Below are positions 53,770 to 62,358 of a stretch of 64,000 nt of DNA, piece after piece. This DNA comes from Loktanella salsilacus (GTDB lineage: Bacteria > Pseudomonadota > Alphaproteobacteria > Rhodobacterales > Rhodobacteraceae). The position numbers and the translations under genes were made by a program. Below the pieces are notes generated by a model that was not told where the DNA came from, did no database searches, and worked only from the letters and a program-made list of their open reading frames with translations. Every line of letters starts with the position of its first letter. The first letter of the stretch is position 1. The DNA is taken from positions 41,130 through 105,129 of the forward strand of contig NZ_FOTF01000013.1 in the NCBI RefSeq assembly GCF_900114485.1, in the 5' to 3' direction.

Positions 53770-54882
53770 ATGAGCCGTAAGAAACGCATCTTTGATATAG
53801 AGCTGCCAGACGATCCTGCGCCGCGCGTGGATGCTCCGATAGAGACGCCTTTGCCGAACGTGCAGCGCCGCGGTCCCATGGCCAGCGCGATTGCCGAAAA
53901 CGCAGAAGCGCTGCAAGCCCGCGCATCCGCCGTCGCGGCGATCCGCGATGAGAACGACGCGCTGGCGCATGAATTTGTTGCGCTGCGCGAGGCGGGGCAT
54001 GTGGTGGTCTTGGTGCCATTGGAAGATGTGCACACGCATCTGCTGGTCCGCGACCGTATGCCCGGGGAAGATATCGAGCTGGCGGATTTGATCACTTCGA
54101 TCAAAGAGCTGGGATTGTCCAACCCGATCCGTGTGGCCGAGCGCGGTGACGGGACCGGGTATGAACTGGTGCAGGGCTTCCGGCGTTGGTCGGCGTACCG
54201 TGCATTGCAGGACGAAGGCGAGGGCGATTGGAGCAAAATCCCGGCGCTGGTGCTGCCCGCAAGTTCGGACGTATCGGGTCTATATCGGCGCATGGTGGAC
54301 GAAAACGTGATCCGCAAGGATCTGTCTTTTGCCGAGATGGCGCAGGCGGCGATGAACTATGCGGGCGATCCGGGGACGGACGCGAACGATCTAAAGACGG
54401 CCGTGGGCCGGTTGTTTCAGTCCTCGCCATATTCCAAACGCAGCTACATCCGGTCCTTTGCGCGGGTGCTAGAGGCCTTGGGATCTGTGTTGCATTACCC
54501 GACTGAAATCCCGCGCGTGCTGGGGGTGAAGCTGGCGCAGGAAATCGATTCTGAGCCGGGGATTATTGGTCGTATCAAGGATGAGCTTCACGACTGGGAT
54601 AACCGGTCGATCGTGGACGAGTTGGGTGTGCTGCGCCGGTATGTCGGCCTTGATCAATACGAATTGCCGGACCCAGAGGCTGCGCCGGTCAAGAAGGCGC
54701 GCAGCGTGGCGGCGGACGCGGCGAAGACCAAGACGACCTTTGATCTGCGCACGCGGCAGGGGCGGGTGAAATGCACGGCTGCAGTCGGCCGGTTAGAGAT
54801 CAAAGTTGACCGCGATTTTTCGACGATGGACCGGGCGCGGCTAGAGCGGGCGATTGCGGCGCTGATCGACGGGTTGGACTGA
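53770..54882 (+). CDS. parB: ParB/RepB-type partition protein
   Basis: This 370-residue protein has the ParB N-terminal nuclease/CTPase-fold region (LVPLEDVHTHLLVRD, then ELGLSNPIRVAERGDG, YELVQGFRRWSAYRAL) and the VIRKDLSFAEMAQAAMNYA segment. A helix-turn-helix part follows. The start MSRKKRIFDIELPDDP, after GAAAGGAGACACG, is typical of RepB-type proteins. It should bind the repeated palindrome and load onto flanking DNA. Confidence 0.92.
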   Translation: MSRKKRIFDIELPDDPAPRVDAPIETPLPNVQRRGPMASAIAENAEALQARASAVAAIRDENDALAHEFVALREAGHVVVLVPLEDVHTHLLVRDRMPGEDIELADLITSIKELGLSNPIRVAERGDGTGYELVQGFRRWSAYRALQDEGEGDWSKIPALVLPASSDVSGLYRRMVDENVIRKDLSFAEMAQAAMNYAGDPGTDANDLKTAVGRLFQSSPYSKRSYIRSFARVLEALGSVLHYPTEIPRVLGVKLAQEIDSEPGIIGRIKDELHDWDNRSIVDELGVLRRYVGLDQYELPDPEAAPVKKARSVAADAAKTKTTFDLRTRQGRVKCTAAVGRLEIKVDRDFSTMDRARLERAIAALIDGLD

Positions 54883-54906
54883 AAACCTTATCCGCGGATA
54901 AGGTTT
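54883..54906. repeat. parS-like palindrome, copy 4
   Basis: The 24-bp palindrome starts one base after the parB stop codon. With copies 1-3 the four sites span 2.6 kb across the partition operon. Confidence 0.8.
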
Positions 54907-54979
54907 GTGCGGCGTAGGGTGTAGCAATCGGTTCCCAATGGCGGCCTATAGGTTGCGCGCCATGGACAAATTCGGTGAT

Positions 54980-55010
54980 GGGCGGCGCAGTGAATCACTG
55001 CGCCGCCCTT
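54980..55010 (+). terminator. Strong terminator after parB
   Basis: GGGCGGCGCAGTGA pairs perfectly with TCACTGCGCCGCCC (14 bp) with one unpaired central base, followed by a T-rich tract (CTTTGCTTTTTG). It ends the partition operon. Confidence 0.8.
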
Positions 55011-55315
55011 TGCTTTTTGCAATTATAACAATGCGTTAGGTATATTTTTGCAAATACAGCTTAAAAGTGTAAAGTTTTCGTTAATTTGCTGACGTCCATA
55101 CTTTCGCCTGATTTGGCGTATATCTTTATCGGGAGTGGCACCCCTTTGTGCCGTGCCCCGTGGCCCATTTTTGCGAATGCCGTCCGAACCTGAACCGGAG
55201 CTATGATGCTTACCCTTGCACAGACCGTCGCCCTTGAAAGGGCAAATCGACCAGCACGCCAAAGCGCGTGGCGGGGATTGGTGTGCGGCAAGGATGTCGG
55301 ACACGGAGGATGGTT
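55011..55315. promoter_or_regulatory. Upstream region of the third kinase gene
   Basis: This AT-richer stretch (about 55020-55130) between the terminator and the kinase gene has no convincing gene. Short open frames here have weak composition. It should hold the kinase promoter. Confidence 0.35.
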
Positions 55316-56746
55316 ATGATCAACCTTTTGATCCGGCTGAACCGCGTCAATCGAGAACGGTTCTTGCTGCGCAATCTGCAGGACTATTCCCGCGCCGTTA
55401 AAACGCTGACCTGGCAGCGGCAGTCCATCTTTTTAGGCGTCTCGATCCTGACCGGATCGTTCTTTTCCCCGTCACTGGCGATGGTGTTCTTTGTCATCAG
55501 CATGCTGTGCGAACTGGTCGATTTGTCGCTGGCGCGCCGCGTCGAGCGGTTGCAGGCCGGGGACGAGGCGGGAACTTCGAAGGCCTACGTCGGATATTTG
55601 ATAAATACGATCGTCAGCACGCTGACCATCTGCACCTATACGGTTTGGGTTGCGGGACAATCGAGCGGTGAGGGGCTGTTTACCTCTTTGTTCTTTTTGT
55701 TCTCTGGCGCGCTTTATGCCGCGATGAACAACCACCAGATCGCAAGCATTTTGGCGACCAGGCTGGCGCTGTATGGCGTGGCGTTTTTTGTCATGACGCT
55801 GCGGGATATCATCCTGTATCGGCCGGATATGACCTCGGCGTCTTGGTTGCAGTTCTTTACGGTCATCTTCGTGATGTACTTTGTCGTCGACTGCTCGCGC
55901 ATCTTTCTGCGGATGTACCGCCAAGATTTGAAGCGGCTGCAAGATCTGAAAGTCGAACATGAGCGGGCGAAAGAGGCATTAGTGCTGAAAACGCAGTTTG
56001 TCGCCGTGGTCAGCCACGAGTTACGCACGCCGCTGACGTCGATCAAAGGATCGCTTGATCTGGTCAACTCTGGCAAGTTCGGTGAACTGCCGCCGCGCGT
56101 GGCGCATCTGCTTGGTATGGCGAGTAAAAATAGCGAACGGTTGGCAGAGCTGGTGAATGATTTGCTGGACCTGCAAAAGCTGGAAGAGGGCGAGCTGAAG
56201 TTCGATCGCGAAGTGATCGATGTCGGTGCGTTTCTAGTTGATGCGATCAACTGGCACCAAGGTTTGGCCGAGCGGTATGACGTCAGTCTGCAGCTGGATG
56301 AGCAGGGGTTAATGCCGGCTTTTGTGAATAGCGATCAGTCGCGGTTGATGCAGGTGCTGGGCAATATCATTTCGAACGCAGCCAAGTTTTCGCCCGCCTT
56401 GGGCGAGGTCGATGTCGGCATGAGCGTGAAGGACGGGCGCGTGCGGATCACGGTGCGCGACCACGGTGTCGGTATTCCGGACGGGGCGAAAGAGCAGGTC
56501 TTTGCGCGGTTCATTCAGCTTGATTCATCCGACCAGCGCCAGTTTGGCGGCACTGGACTGGGCTTGAACATTTCGCGTGAAATCATCGAAGCGCTTGGCG
56601 GGATCATTGATTACGATTCAACGCTAGGGGCGGGGACAACGTTTTACGTCGAACTGCCGACCGTGCCGGGGGCCGATCCAAAAGGGCTGGCGGCGCAGGT
56701 TGGGCAGGACAAGGACGCGACTGTGCTGCGGAACGTGGCCATCTAA
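55316..56746 (+). CDS. Sensor histidine kinase with multi-span membrane sensor
   Basis: This 476-residue kinase has about six hydrophobic segments between residues 36 and 195, a short coiled linker, HisKA with His234 in VVSHELRTPLTSIKGSLD, and a HATPase domain (NIISNAAKFSP, GTGLGLNISREII). The ATG at 55316 follows CGGAGG at good spacing; ATG 55310 overlaps that site. It has no receiver. HisKA sequence groups it with the kinases at 44875 and 46695. It precedes a methyltransferase-like gene and a FeeM-type acyltransferase gene. Confidence 0.9.
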   Translation: MINLLIRLNRVNRERFLLRNLQDYSRAVKTLTWQRQSIFLGVSILTGSFFSPSLAMVFFVISMLCELVDLSLARRVERLQAGDEAGTSKAYVGYLINTIVSTLTICTYTVWVAGQSSGEGLFTSLFFLFSGALYAAMNNHQIASILATRLALYGVAFFVMTLRDIILYRPDMTSASWLQFFTVIFVMYFVVDCSRIFLRMYRQDLKRLQDLKVEHERAKEALVLKTQFVAVVSHELRTPLTSIKGSLDLVNSGKFGELPPRVAHLLGMASKNSERLAELVNDLLDLQKLEEGELKFDREVIDVGAFLVDAINWHQGLAERYDVSLQLDEQGLMPAFVNSDQSRLMQVLGNIISNAAKFSPALGEVDVGMSVKDGRVRITVRDHGVGIPDGAKEQVFARFIQLDSSDQRQFGGTGLGLNISREIIEALGGIIDYDSTLGAGTTFYVELPTVPGADPKGLAAQVGQDKDATVLRNVAI

Positions 56747-57023
56747 AGCTGCTTTGATGCTCCGGGCGATGCCCGGAGCGGAGTTGCATAAAATTTCGCC
56801 GGAATGCTCCGTTAGGTTGTTTTGCAACTTAACGGTGCTATTCGTGCTTTAAGTAGTGGTTTTTCAACTTCAAATCTGGAATCCTCGTGGTTAACGCGAT
56901 TCGGCACTGTGTTTTGTTTCACCCATTTCTATCTTGTTTCCCTGACGCCGATCCGTCATCGCGTTGTTTCGTTCAGCATTCTTCGGCTTAAGTCGTTAGA
57001 ATATTACAACAAAGGTGAAATTT
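56747..57023. other. Gap with two hairpins, no gene seen
   Basis: GCTCCGGGC pairs with GCCCGGAGC (56759-56779) just after the kinase gene. CCGTTAGGTTG pairs with CAACTTAACGG (56809-56835) further on. The rest is AT-richer promoter-like sequence. The first hairpin is probably a terminator without T-run. Confidence 0.45.
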
Positions 57024-57575
57024 TTGATTGACTTCGTTACAGGTGTTTCGGCGCTAGCCTATTTCATGATGATTGCAGCGGCGACGAAGCAGCATTTCAA
57101 TTCGGAAAAATACCCATGGGGTATGCACCTTATTTCTATTCTGTCGCTGATTGGTGTGTCGTTCTTTATGTACACGGCCTTTGTGTTGACCCTAAGTCAT
57201 CCACTGGTTGTGTTGTTGCTGATCGCCGCGGCCTTTGTGCTGTTTCTTTGGGCGGCGCGGCATAGCAGCCAAAGGCAGTTGGGGCTGGCGTTCGCTGAGG
57301 ATTTCAAGACCAACGGCATCATCACAACCGGACCTTGGCGTTTTGTGCGGCACCCGTTCTATGTGTCTTATGTGACGTTCTGGTTCGCCTGCGCCCTTGG
57401 CACGCTGCATGTTGTGTCGATCATCGTGTTTGGGGCTTTGCTGTTCATCTACGTCTATTCTGCCCTACGCGAAGAGGCGTGGCTGAGCGGCGGTGATCAT
57501 GGGACGACCTATTTAACCTATCAGCGCAGCACGGGGTTCTTTTTGCCAACGCGCGTGCTGAGGAAGGTATCTTGA
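57024..57575 (+). CDS. Small membrane methyltransferase-like protein (ICMT/PEMT type)
   Basis: This protein of about 183 residues has four to five hydrophobic segments and the hallmark of isoprenylcysteine/phospholipid methyltransferases: GPWRFVRHPFYVSYVTFW with the RHP motif, and a C-terminal REEAWL. TTG at 57024 lies 7 bases after AAAGGTG; a GTG at 57015 would overlap that ribosome site. It overlaps the acyltransferase gene by 4 bp. Substrate unknown (lipid or modified small molecule). Confidence 0.75.
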   Translation: MIDFVTGVSALAYFMMIAAATKQHFNSEKYPWGMHLISILSLIGVSFFMYTAFVLTLSHPLVVLLLIAAAFVLFLWAARHSSQRQLGLAFAEDFKTNGIITTGPWRFVRHPFYVSYVTFWFACALGTLHVVSIIVFGALLFIYVYSALREEAWLSGGDHGTTYLTYQRSTGFFLPTRVLRKVS

Positions 57576-58111
57576 GCGCCAAGACCTTCGATATCGGGCG
57601 AGCGGAAAATCAGGATGATCTGAACGCAATCGGGGCGTTCAGATACCGTTGTTACCTGTCGGAGGGGATGATTGCGCCGCATGACGGGGCGTGTTTTCTA
57701 GATGAATACGACGATTTGGCGACCAGCCAAGTGTTCCGGGTGCGGTCGCAGGATTCGATTGTCGGGACCATCCGGCTGCATGTTTTGACGAAGGAACACC
57801 CCAAGTCGGCGACGATGTCGGCGTTTTCGGACATCTTGATGCCGAAAATTGATGCCGGCATGACAATGATCGACGGTGCGCGCTTTGCGGTAGAGCCGGG
57901 GCTGGGCGCATTGCGACTGTCGATCGCGCGCCAGACGCTGCGGCTTTATGCGACGGTGGGCAAAGAGCACGCGGTGAATTACGGCGTGGCGGCTGTGGCG
58001 GACGACCGGGTGGAATTTTACCGGCGGCTGTATGGCTTTGACCAGTTGAGCGATCCGCGCCGCTATGGTGGGTTGAACAAGAAGCTGGTTCTGATGGGCG
58101 TCGATCTGTAA
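57572..58111 (+). CDS. FeeM/LuxI-fold N-acyltransferase-like protein
   Basis: This 179-residue protein has the acyl-amino-acid/acyl-homoserine-lactone synthase layout: FRYRCYLSEGMI (Arg-x-x-x-Tyr), DEYDDLATSQVF, then VGTIRLHVLT, and a C-terminal EFYRRLYGFDQLS. It resembles FeeM-type N-acyl amino acid synthases more than classic LuxI. It is translationally coupled to the methyltransferase-like gene and starts TTG after GGAAGG. It may make an acylated small molecule or lipid. Confidence 0.75.
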   Translation: MSAKTFDIGRAENQDDLNAIGAFRYRCYLSEGMIAPHDGACFLDEYDDLATSQVFRVRSQDSIVGTIRLHVLTKEHPKSATMSAFSDILMPKIDAGMTMIDGARFAVEPGLGALRLSIARQTLRLYATVGKEHAVNYGVAAVADDRVEFYRRLYGFDQLSDPRRYGGLNKKLVLMGVDL

Positions 58112-58149
58112 GCCGCAGCCAATTGTGTCGCGGTAGGGAAGGGGGCCTG

Positions 58150-58749
58150 ATGAAAGAGAACCAAGAGCTTCGGATTGATTTTGTCGAAGGGTCCGTTGCG
58201 CATCGTTTGCGATTTGGCGGCGGGCGCGGGCAACCGCTGGCCAAGGCGATGGGCCTGACGGATGGGCGCACGCCGACGATGGTTGATGCGACGGCTGGGC
58301 TGGGGCGCGATGCGTTTTTGCTGGCGTCGCTGGGCGCGCAGGTCACGCTGATCGAGCGGTCGGAAAAGATGCATGCGTTGTTGGCGGACGGATTGGCGCG
58401 GGCTGCGGCGGAAGGCGGCGAGTTGGCCGAGATTATCGGGCGGATGACGCTGCGACTGGGCGATGCCAAGGATTTGCTACCGCAGCTAGAGGCGGATTCG
58501 GTGCTGGTTGATCCGATGCATCCGGAGCGTAAGAAGTCGGCGCTGGTCAAGTTAGAGCTACGGCAAGTGCGCGACATCGTTGGCGAGGACGATAACGCAT
58601 TGGAGTTGATGCAGGTTGCACTGGAGCATGCGCGCAAGCGGGTGGTTTTGAAGTGGCCGGTGAAAGCGGATTCGATCCCCGGTTTAAAGCCGTTTTCGCA
58701 TCAGATTTTGGGCAAAACCACGCGGTATGACGTGTTTATGAACGGCTAG
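58150..58749 (+). CDS. rsmJ: RsmJ-like 16S rRNA guanine-N2 methyltransferase
   Basis: This 199-residue SAM-dependent methyltransferase has the SAM motif MVDATAGLGRDAFLLASLG, LIERSEKM, and the active-site-like region SVLVDPMHPERKKSALVK. In E. coli RsmJ methylates G1516 of 16S rRNA. The ATG at 58150 follows GGGGGCC-type sequence. It lies 38 bp after the acyltransferase gene and overlaps the convergent TetR gene by 14 bp. Confidence 0.85.
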   Translation: MKENQELRIDFVEGSVAHRLRFGGGRGQPLAKAMGLTDGRTPTMVDATAGLGRDAFLLASLGAQVTLIERSEKMHALLADGLARAAAEGGELAEIIGRMTLRLGDAKDLLPQLEADSVLVDPMHPERKKSALVKLELRQVRDIVGEDDNALELMQVALEHARKRVVLKWPVKADSIPGLKPFSHQILGKTTRYDVFMNG

Positions 58750-59401
58750 CCGCGTAGGTCGCCAAAAACATGGCGACCGCGCTTTGGGCTGTTGCGGCGA
58801 TCACCTCTGCCGTCGGGGGCGTGGCCGCTTTGGCGAACAGGCGGCGGCGCCAGTGGCCGGCGGCGGAAAGCTCTACGAATTGGTAGGCGGCGAGCGGCAG
58901 GTCTGGGATGACCAGCGTGCCGCGCGCGACCTCTTGTTCAAGCACGGCCAGCAAGACGGCGTGGCCTTTGGCTGCGCCGGATTCGTAAAAGCGGGTGCCG
59001 ATGTCGGGGCGACGTTCGGCGATGGCAATTACGATGCGTTGCGCCGCGATGACGTCGTCTGAACAGATCGCGGCCCCGAGCGTGCGCGCAAAAGCGGCAA
59101 GGCGATCGGCCAGCGGGGCAGGGCCCTGCAGGCTGGATTGCAAGTTTTCAAACATGGCTTCGCGGCGCTCTTCGACCAGCGCTTCGAATAGGTCTTCTTT
59201 GCTGGCGAAGTAGACGTAAAGCGTGCTTTTTGACACGCCTGCGGCGGTGCAGATGTCAGAGACGCTGGCCGCATCGAACCCCATTTGCATGAAAACCTGC
59301 GCCGCACCGAGGATGATGGCGGCGCGTTTATCGGGGTCTGCCCCTGCGGCGTGGCGCGGGGTGCGGGGGCGTCTGGGCTTTGGTGCGGGTTTATCTGTCA
59401 T
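58736..59401 (-). CDS. TetR-family repressor of the efflux operon
   Basis: This 221-residue protein has the TetR helix-turn-helix (VSDICTAAGVSKSTLYVYFASKEDLFEA region, residues about 45-75) and a C-terminal ligand domain. Divergent from the HlyD/MFS efflux genes, with two symmetric sites between them, it is very likely their drug-responsive repressor. ATG at 59401 is preferred; one three codons earlier is possible. Confidence 0.9.
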   Translation of the reverse strand: MTDKPAPKPRRPRTPRHAAGADPDKRAAIILGAAQVFMQMGFDAASVSDICTAAGVSKSTLYVYFASKEDLFEALVEERREAMFENLQSSLQGPAPLADRLAAFARTLGAAICSDDVIAAQRIVIAIAERRPDIGTRFYESGAAKGHAVLLAVLEQEVARGTLVIPDLPLAAYQFVELSAAGHWRRRLFAKAATPPTAEVIAATAQSAVAMFLATYAASRS

Positions 59402-59417
59402 GCTGTGCATATAATCG

Positions 59418-59491
59418 AACCGAACGGTTTCATAAAGCCTTGAAGATCGGATTTCGCTACGCTATTTGCCAAATCGAACCCAGCAGTTCGA
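59418..59491. promoter_or_regulatory. Two TetR operator-like inverted repeats
   Basis: AACCGAACGGTT (59418-59429) and TCGAAC-N6-GTTCGA (59474-59491) are both symmetric and share the element CGAAC. They lie between the divergent TetR and HlyD genes. Confidence 0.6.
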
Positions 59492-59546
59492 TCTGATTCT
59501 GTATCCCTCTGCTTTTTCCCATTGCACGTCATACAGGAGTGTCCCC

Positions 59547-60701
59547 ATGGCGCGTCACGACCGAACGATTTCCCCGTTGAGCGAAGCACAGACCGATATG
59601 GCCGAGGTTGCGCCGCCTAAATCTAAGCGCAAGCGGGTGATTTTCGGGCTGGTGGCGCTGGCGATCATCGCGGCGATTGTTGATTTCGGGCACGGGTATT
59701 GGACGACGGGCCGGTTTATGGTCGAGACGGACGACGCCTATGTCACCGCCGACGTGACGCTGATTTCCAGCCGTCTGCAGGGTTATGTGGCGGAAGTGCC
59801 GTTTGGCGAAAATGCGATCGTGCAAGCGGGCGATGTTTTGGTGCGGCTGGATGATGGCGATTATACCATCGCGCTGGAAGTGGCTGAGGGGCGCGTTGCC
59901 TCTGCCGGTGAGACGTTGAACCGGATTGATGCGCAGATTTTGGCGGCGCAGGCGGGTGTTGCGGCGGCGCAGGCACAGCATGATATGGCGATCGCGCAGC
60001 AACGCGCGGCGCAAAGCAATGCAACGCGAGTGCAGAGCCTTGCCAGCAATAATGTCGCGGCGCAGGCGCAGTTGGATACGGCGACCGAAACGCTGGCGAC
60101 CGCGACGGCGACTGTGGCCAGCGCGGATGCGGCGATTGCCAGCGCGAATGCGCAGGTTGGCGTGCTGAAAGCGCAACGCGCCGAGGCGGTTGGCACCCAG
60201 CACGAACTGGAGTTGGCGGTTGATCAGGCGCAGCGCAATCTGGACCTGACGGTTTTGCGCGCGCCAGCGACGGGCACGCTGGGCAATATGACGCTAGAGG
60301 CCGGCGATCTGGTGACGGCTGGGGCGCGTCTGGCCGCGCTGGTGCCGCTGGAAAGCCTGTATATCAAGGCGAATTTCAAAGAAACGCAGATGGCGGGGAT
60401 CGCGGTTGGTGCAACCGTGGGCATCACGATTGATGCGCTGCCGGATGCGACGTTCGAGGGTACGGTTGATTCCATCGCGCCTGCAACGGGATCGGTGTTT
60501 TCGCTGCTGCCTGCAGATAACGCGACGGGTAACTTTACCAAGGTTGTGCAGCGGGTGCCGGTGCGGATCGCTATTCCGCAAGAGGCACTGGACGCGGGCG
60601 GCTTGCGTGCGGGTTTGTCGGTGAAGGTCGAAGTCGATAGCCGCACCGGCGGCGTGCCCGAGGCGCATGAAGCGCCGGTTGTCGCGGCTGCGGGCGAGTA
60701 A
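59547..60701 (+). CDS. HlyD/EmrA-family membrane fusion protein
   Basis: This 384-residue adaptor has one N-terminal span (VIFGLVALAIIAAIVDFG), lipoyl/barrel-sandwich halves (DDAYVTADVTLISSRLQGYV and LRAPATGTLGNMTLEAGD) and an Ala/Gln-rich coiled-coil hairpin between (about 110-230). The ATG at 59547 follows CAGGAG. It links the MFS pump encoded next to an outer-membrane channel, as EmrA does. Confidence 0.92.
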   Translation: MARHDRTISPLSEAQTDMAEVAPPKSKRKRVIFGLVALAIIAAIVDFGHGYWTTGRFMVETDDAYVTADVTLISSRLQGYVAEVPFGENAIVQAGDVLVRLDDGDYTIALEVAEGRVASAGETLNRIDAQILAAQAGVAAAQAQHDMAIAQQRAAQSNATRVQSLASNNVAAQAQLDTATETLATATATVASADAAIASANAQVGVLKAQRAEAVGTQHELELAVDQAQRNLDLTVLRAPATGTLGNMTLEAGDLVTAGARLAALVPLESLYIKANFKETQMAGIAVGATVGITIDALPDATFEGTVDSIAPATGSVFSLLPADNATGNFTKVVQRVPVRIAIPQEALDAGGLRAGLSVKVEVDSRTGGVPEAHEAPVVAAAGE

Positions 60702-60706
60702 GGATC

Positions 60707-62299
60707 ATGTCTGCAACATCGCCTGCCATGCAAGGCACGGCGCCGGCGGCCGCGGCTGCCGACGATAATGCCCTGACACCCCGGCGCGTTCTGGCCTTTA
60801 TGGTCATGGTGTTCGGGATGTTCATGGCGATTTTGGATATCCAGATCGTCTCTGCGTCGCTGCCTGACATTCAGGCGGGCCTTGGGGCCAGCGCGGACGA
60901 GATTTCTTGGGTGCAGACGTCGTACCTGATCGCGGAGGTCATCATGATTCCGCTGTCGGGCTTTCTGGCGCGGATGATGTCGACGCGGGTTTTGTTTACC
61001 ATCGCGGCGGCGGGGTTCACGGCCAGCAGTCTGATGTGTGCTACATCCAGCAGCATTGGCGAAATGATCCTGTGGCGCGGTCTGCAAGGGTTCCTGGGCG
61101 GCGGCATGATTCCGGCGGTTTTTGCCGCGGCGTTCACGATCTTTCCGCCATCAAAGCGGTCGACGGTGTCGCCGATCATTGGTTTGATCGCAACGCTGGC
61201 ACCGACGGTTGGCCCGACGGTTGGTGGATTCCTGTCGGCGACGTTTTCGTGGCACTGGCTGTTTTTGGTCAACGTCATCCCCGGCATCGGTGTTGCCATT
61301 GGCGCGTGGATGCTGATCGACTTTGATAAGCCCAACTGGAAGCTGCTGAACAAGTTCGATTGGTGGGGCTTGCTCGCGCTGGCCGGGTTCCTTGGCGGGA
61401 TGGAGTTTGTGCTGGAAGAGGGGCCTGCGAATGATTGGTTCGACGATCACGCGGTTGCGGCGCTGGCGATCATCATGGTCGTGGGCGGGATCGTCACGTT
61501 TTGGCGCGCGTTCACGCGGGACGAGCCGCTAGTCGATTTTTCGGCCTTTGCGAATACCAACTTTGCCGTGGGGTCGGTGTTCAGCTTTACCATGGGTATC
61601 GGGCTTTATGGTCTGACCTATCTTTACCCGCTCTATCTGGGGTCGGTCCGGGGCTATGATGCGCTGATGATCGGACAGACGGTGTTTGTGTCGGGCCTTG
61701 CGATGTTTTGCACTGCGCCGCTGGCGGGGATCTTGTCGGCCAAGATGGATTTGCGGCTGATGCTGCTGATCGGGTTCATTGGCTTTGCAGGCTCGACCTG
61801 GATGCTGACCGGGCTGACGGCGGATTGGGATTTCAAAGAGCTGATGTGGCCGCAAATCTTTCGCGGGATGTCATTGATGCTGTGCATGGTGCCGATCAAC
61901 AACCTCGCGCTTGGCACATTGCCTGCGGATAAGATGAAGGGCGCGTCGGGTCTGTATAACCTGATGCGGAACCTTGGCGGGGCTGTCGGGCTGGCGCTGA
62001 TCAACACGATCCTAAGCGATCGGCGTGTGTTGCACTATGAACGGCTGTCGGAAGCCGTGACCTGGGCCAATGCAGAGGCCGTATCCCAGATGCAGCAAAC
62101 AGCGGCGCTGTTGAATGCACGCGGACTGGATGGAGAGACCGGCGCATTGGCGCAGATGGTTGCGCGGCTGCGGGGGCAGGCGGCGGTGATGTCGTTTATC
62201 GATATCTTCTTGATCATTACCGTTCTGTTTGCCGGGCTGGCATTGGGGGCGCTGCTGATGAAGCCGCCGCCCAAGAACGTGAAAGTTGATGCCCACTAA
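60707..62299 (+). CDS. DHA2-family MFS multidrug exporter (EmrB-like)
   Basis: This 530-residue protein has 14 predicted spans with motif IQIVSASLPDIQAGLGAS near the first span, EISWVQTSYLIAEV and LPADKMKGASGLYNLMRNLG. It begins 5 bp after the HlyD gene and forms the pump of an EmrAB-type tripartite efflux system. A strong terminator follows. Confidence 0.93.
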   Translation: MSATSPAMQGTAPAAAAADDNALTPRRVLAFMVMVFGMFMAILDIQIVSASLPDIQAGLGASADEISWVQTSYLIAEVIMIPLSGFLARMMSTRVLFTIAAAGFTASSLMCATSSSIGEMILWRGLQGFLGGGMIPAVFAAAFTIFPPSKRSTVSPIIGLIATLAPTVGPTVGGFLSATFSWHWLFLVNVIPGIGVAIGAWMLIDFDKPNWKLLNKFDWWGLLALAGFLGGMEFVLEEGPANDWFDDHAVAALAIIMVVGGIVTFWRAFTRDEPLVDFSAFANTNFAVGSVFSFTMGIGLYGLTYLYPLYLGSVRGYDALMIGQTVFVSGLAMFCTAPLAGILSAKMDLRLMLLIGFIGFAGSTWMLTGLTADWDFKELMWPQIFRGMSLMLCMVPINNLALGTLPADKMKGASGLYNLMRNLGGAVGLALINTILSDRRVLHYERLSEAVTWANAEAVSQMQQTAALLNARGLDGETGALAQMVARLRGQAAVMSFIDIFLIITVLFAGLALGALLMKPPPKNVKVDAH

Positions 62300-62325
62300 G
62301 TAGGGCCCACTTAGTAGGGCAGGGG

Positions 62326-62356
62326 GGGCGGGCCAGTCAGACTGGCCCGCCCTTTT
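62326..62356. terminator. Bidirectional terminator between efflux and OYE genes
   Basis: GGGCGGGCCAGT pairs perfectly with ACTGGCCCGCCC around CAG and is followed by TTTT on the plus strand. It is placed between convergent genes. Confidence 0.85.
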
Positions 62357-62358
62357 AT

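Noticed and set aside
52317..54906. Repeated palindromes as insertion-sequence ends or recombination sites
   Set aside because: No transposase or recombinase gene lies between them, and they occur at functional positions around parA/parB, so partition sites fit better.
57639..58637. Open frame of 332 codons on the minus strand opposite the acyltransferase and RsmJ genes
   Set aside because: It is Ser/Pro/Arg-rich and covers two recognisable plus-strand genes; it is antisense shadow.
62292..62319. Tandem near-repeat CCCACTAAGTAGGG / CCCACTTAGTAGGG
   Set aside because: It occurs only twice at the end of the MFS gene beside a terminator; probably a small local duplication without function.
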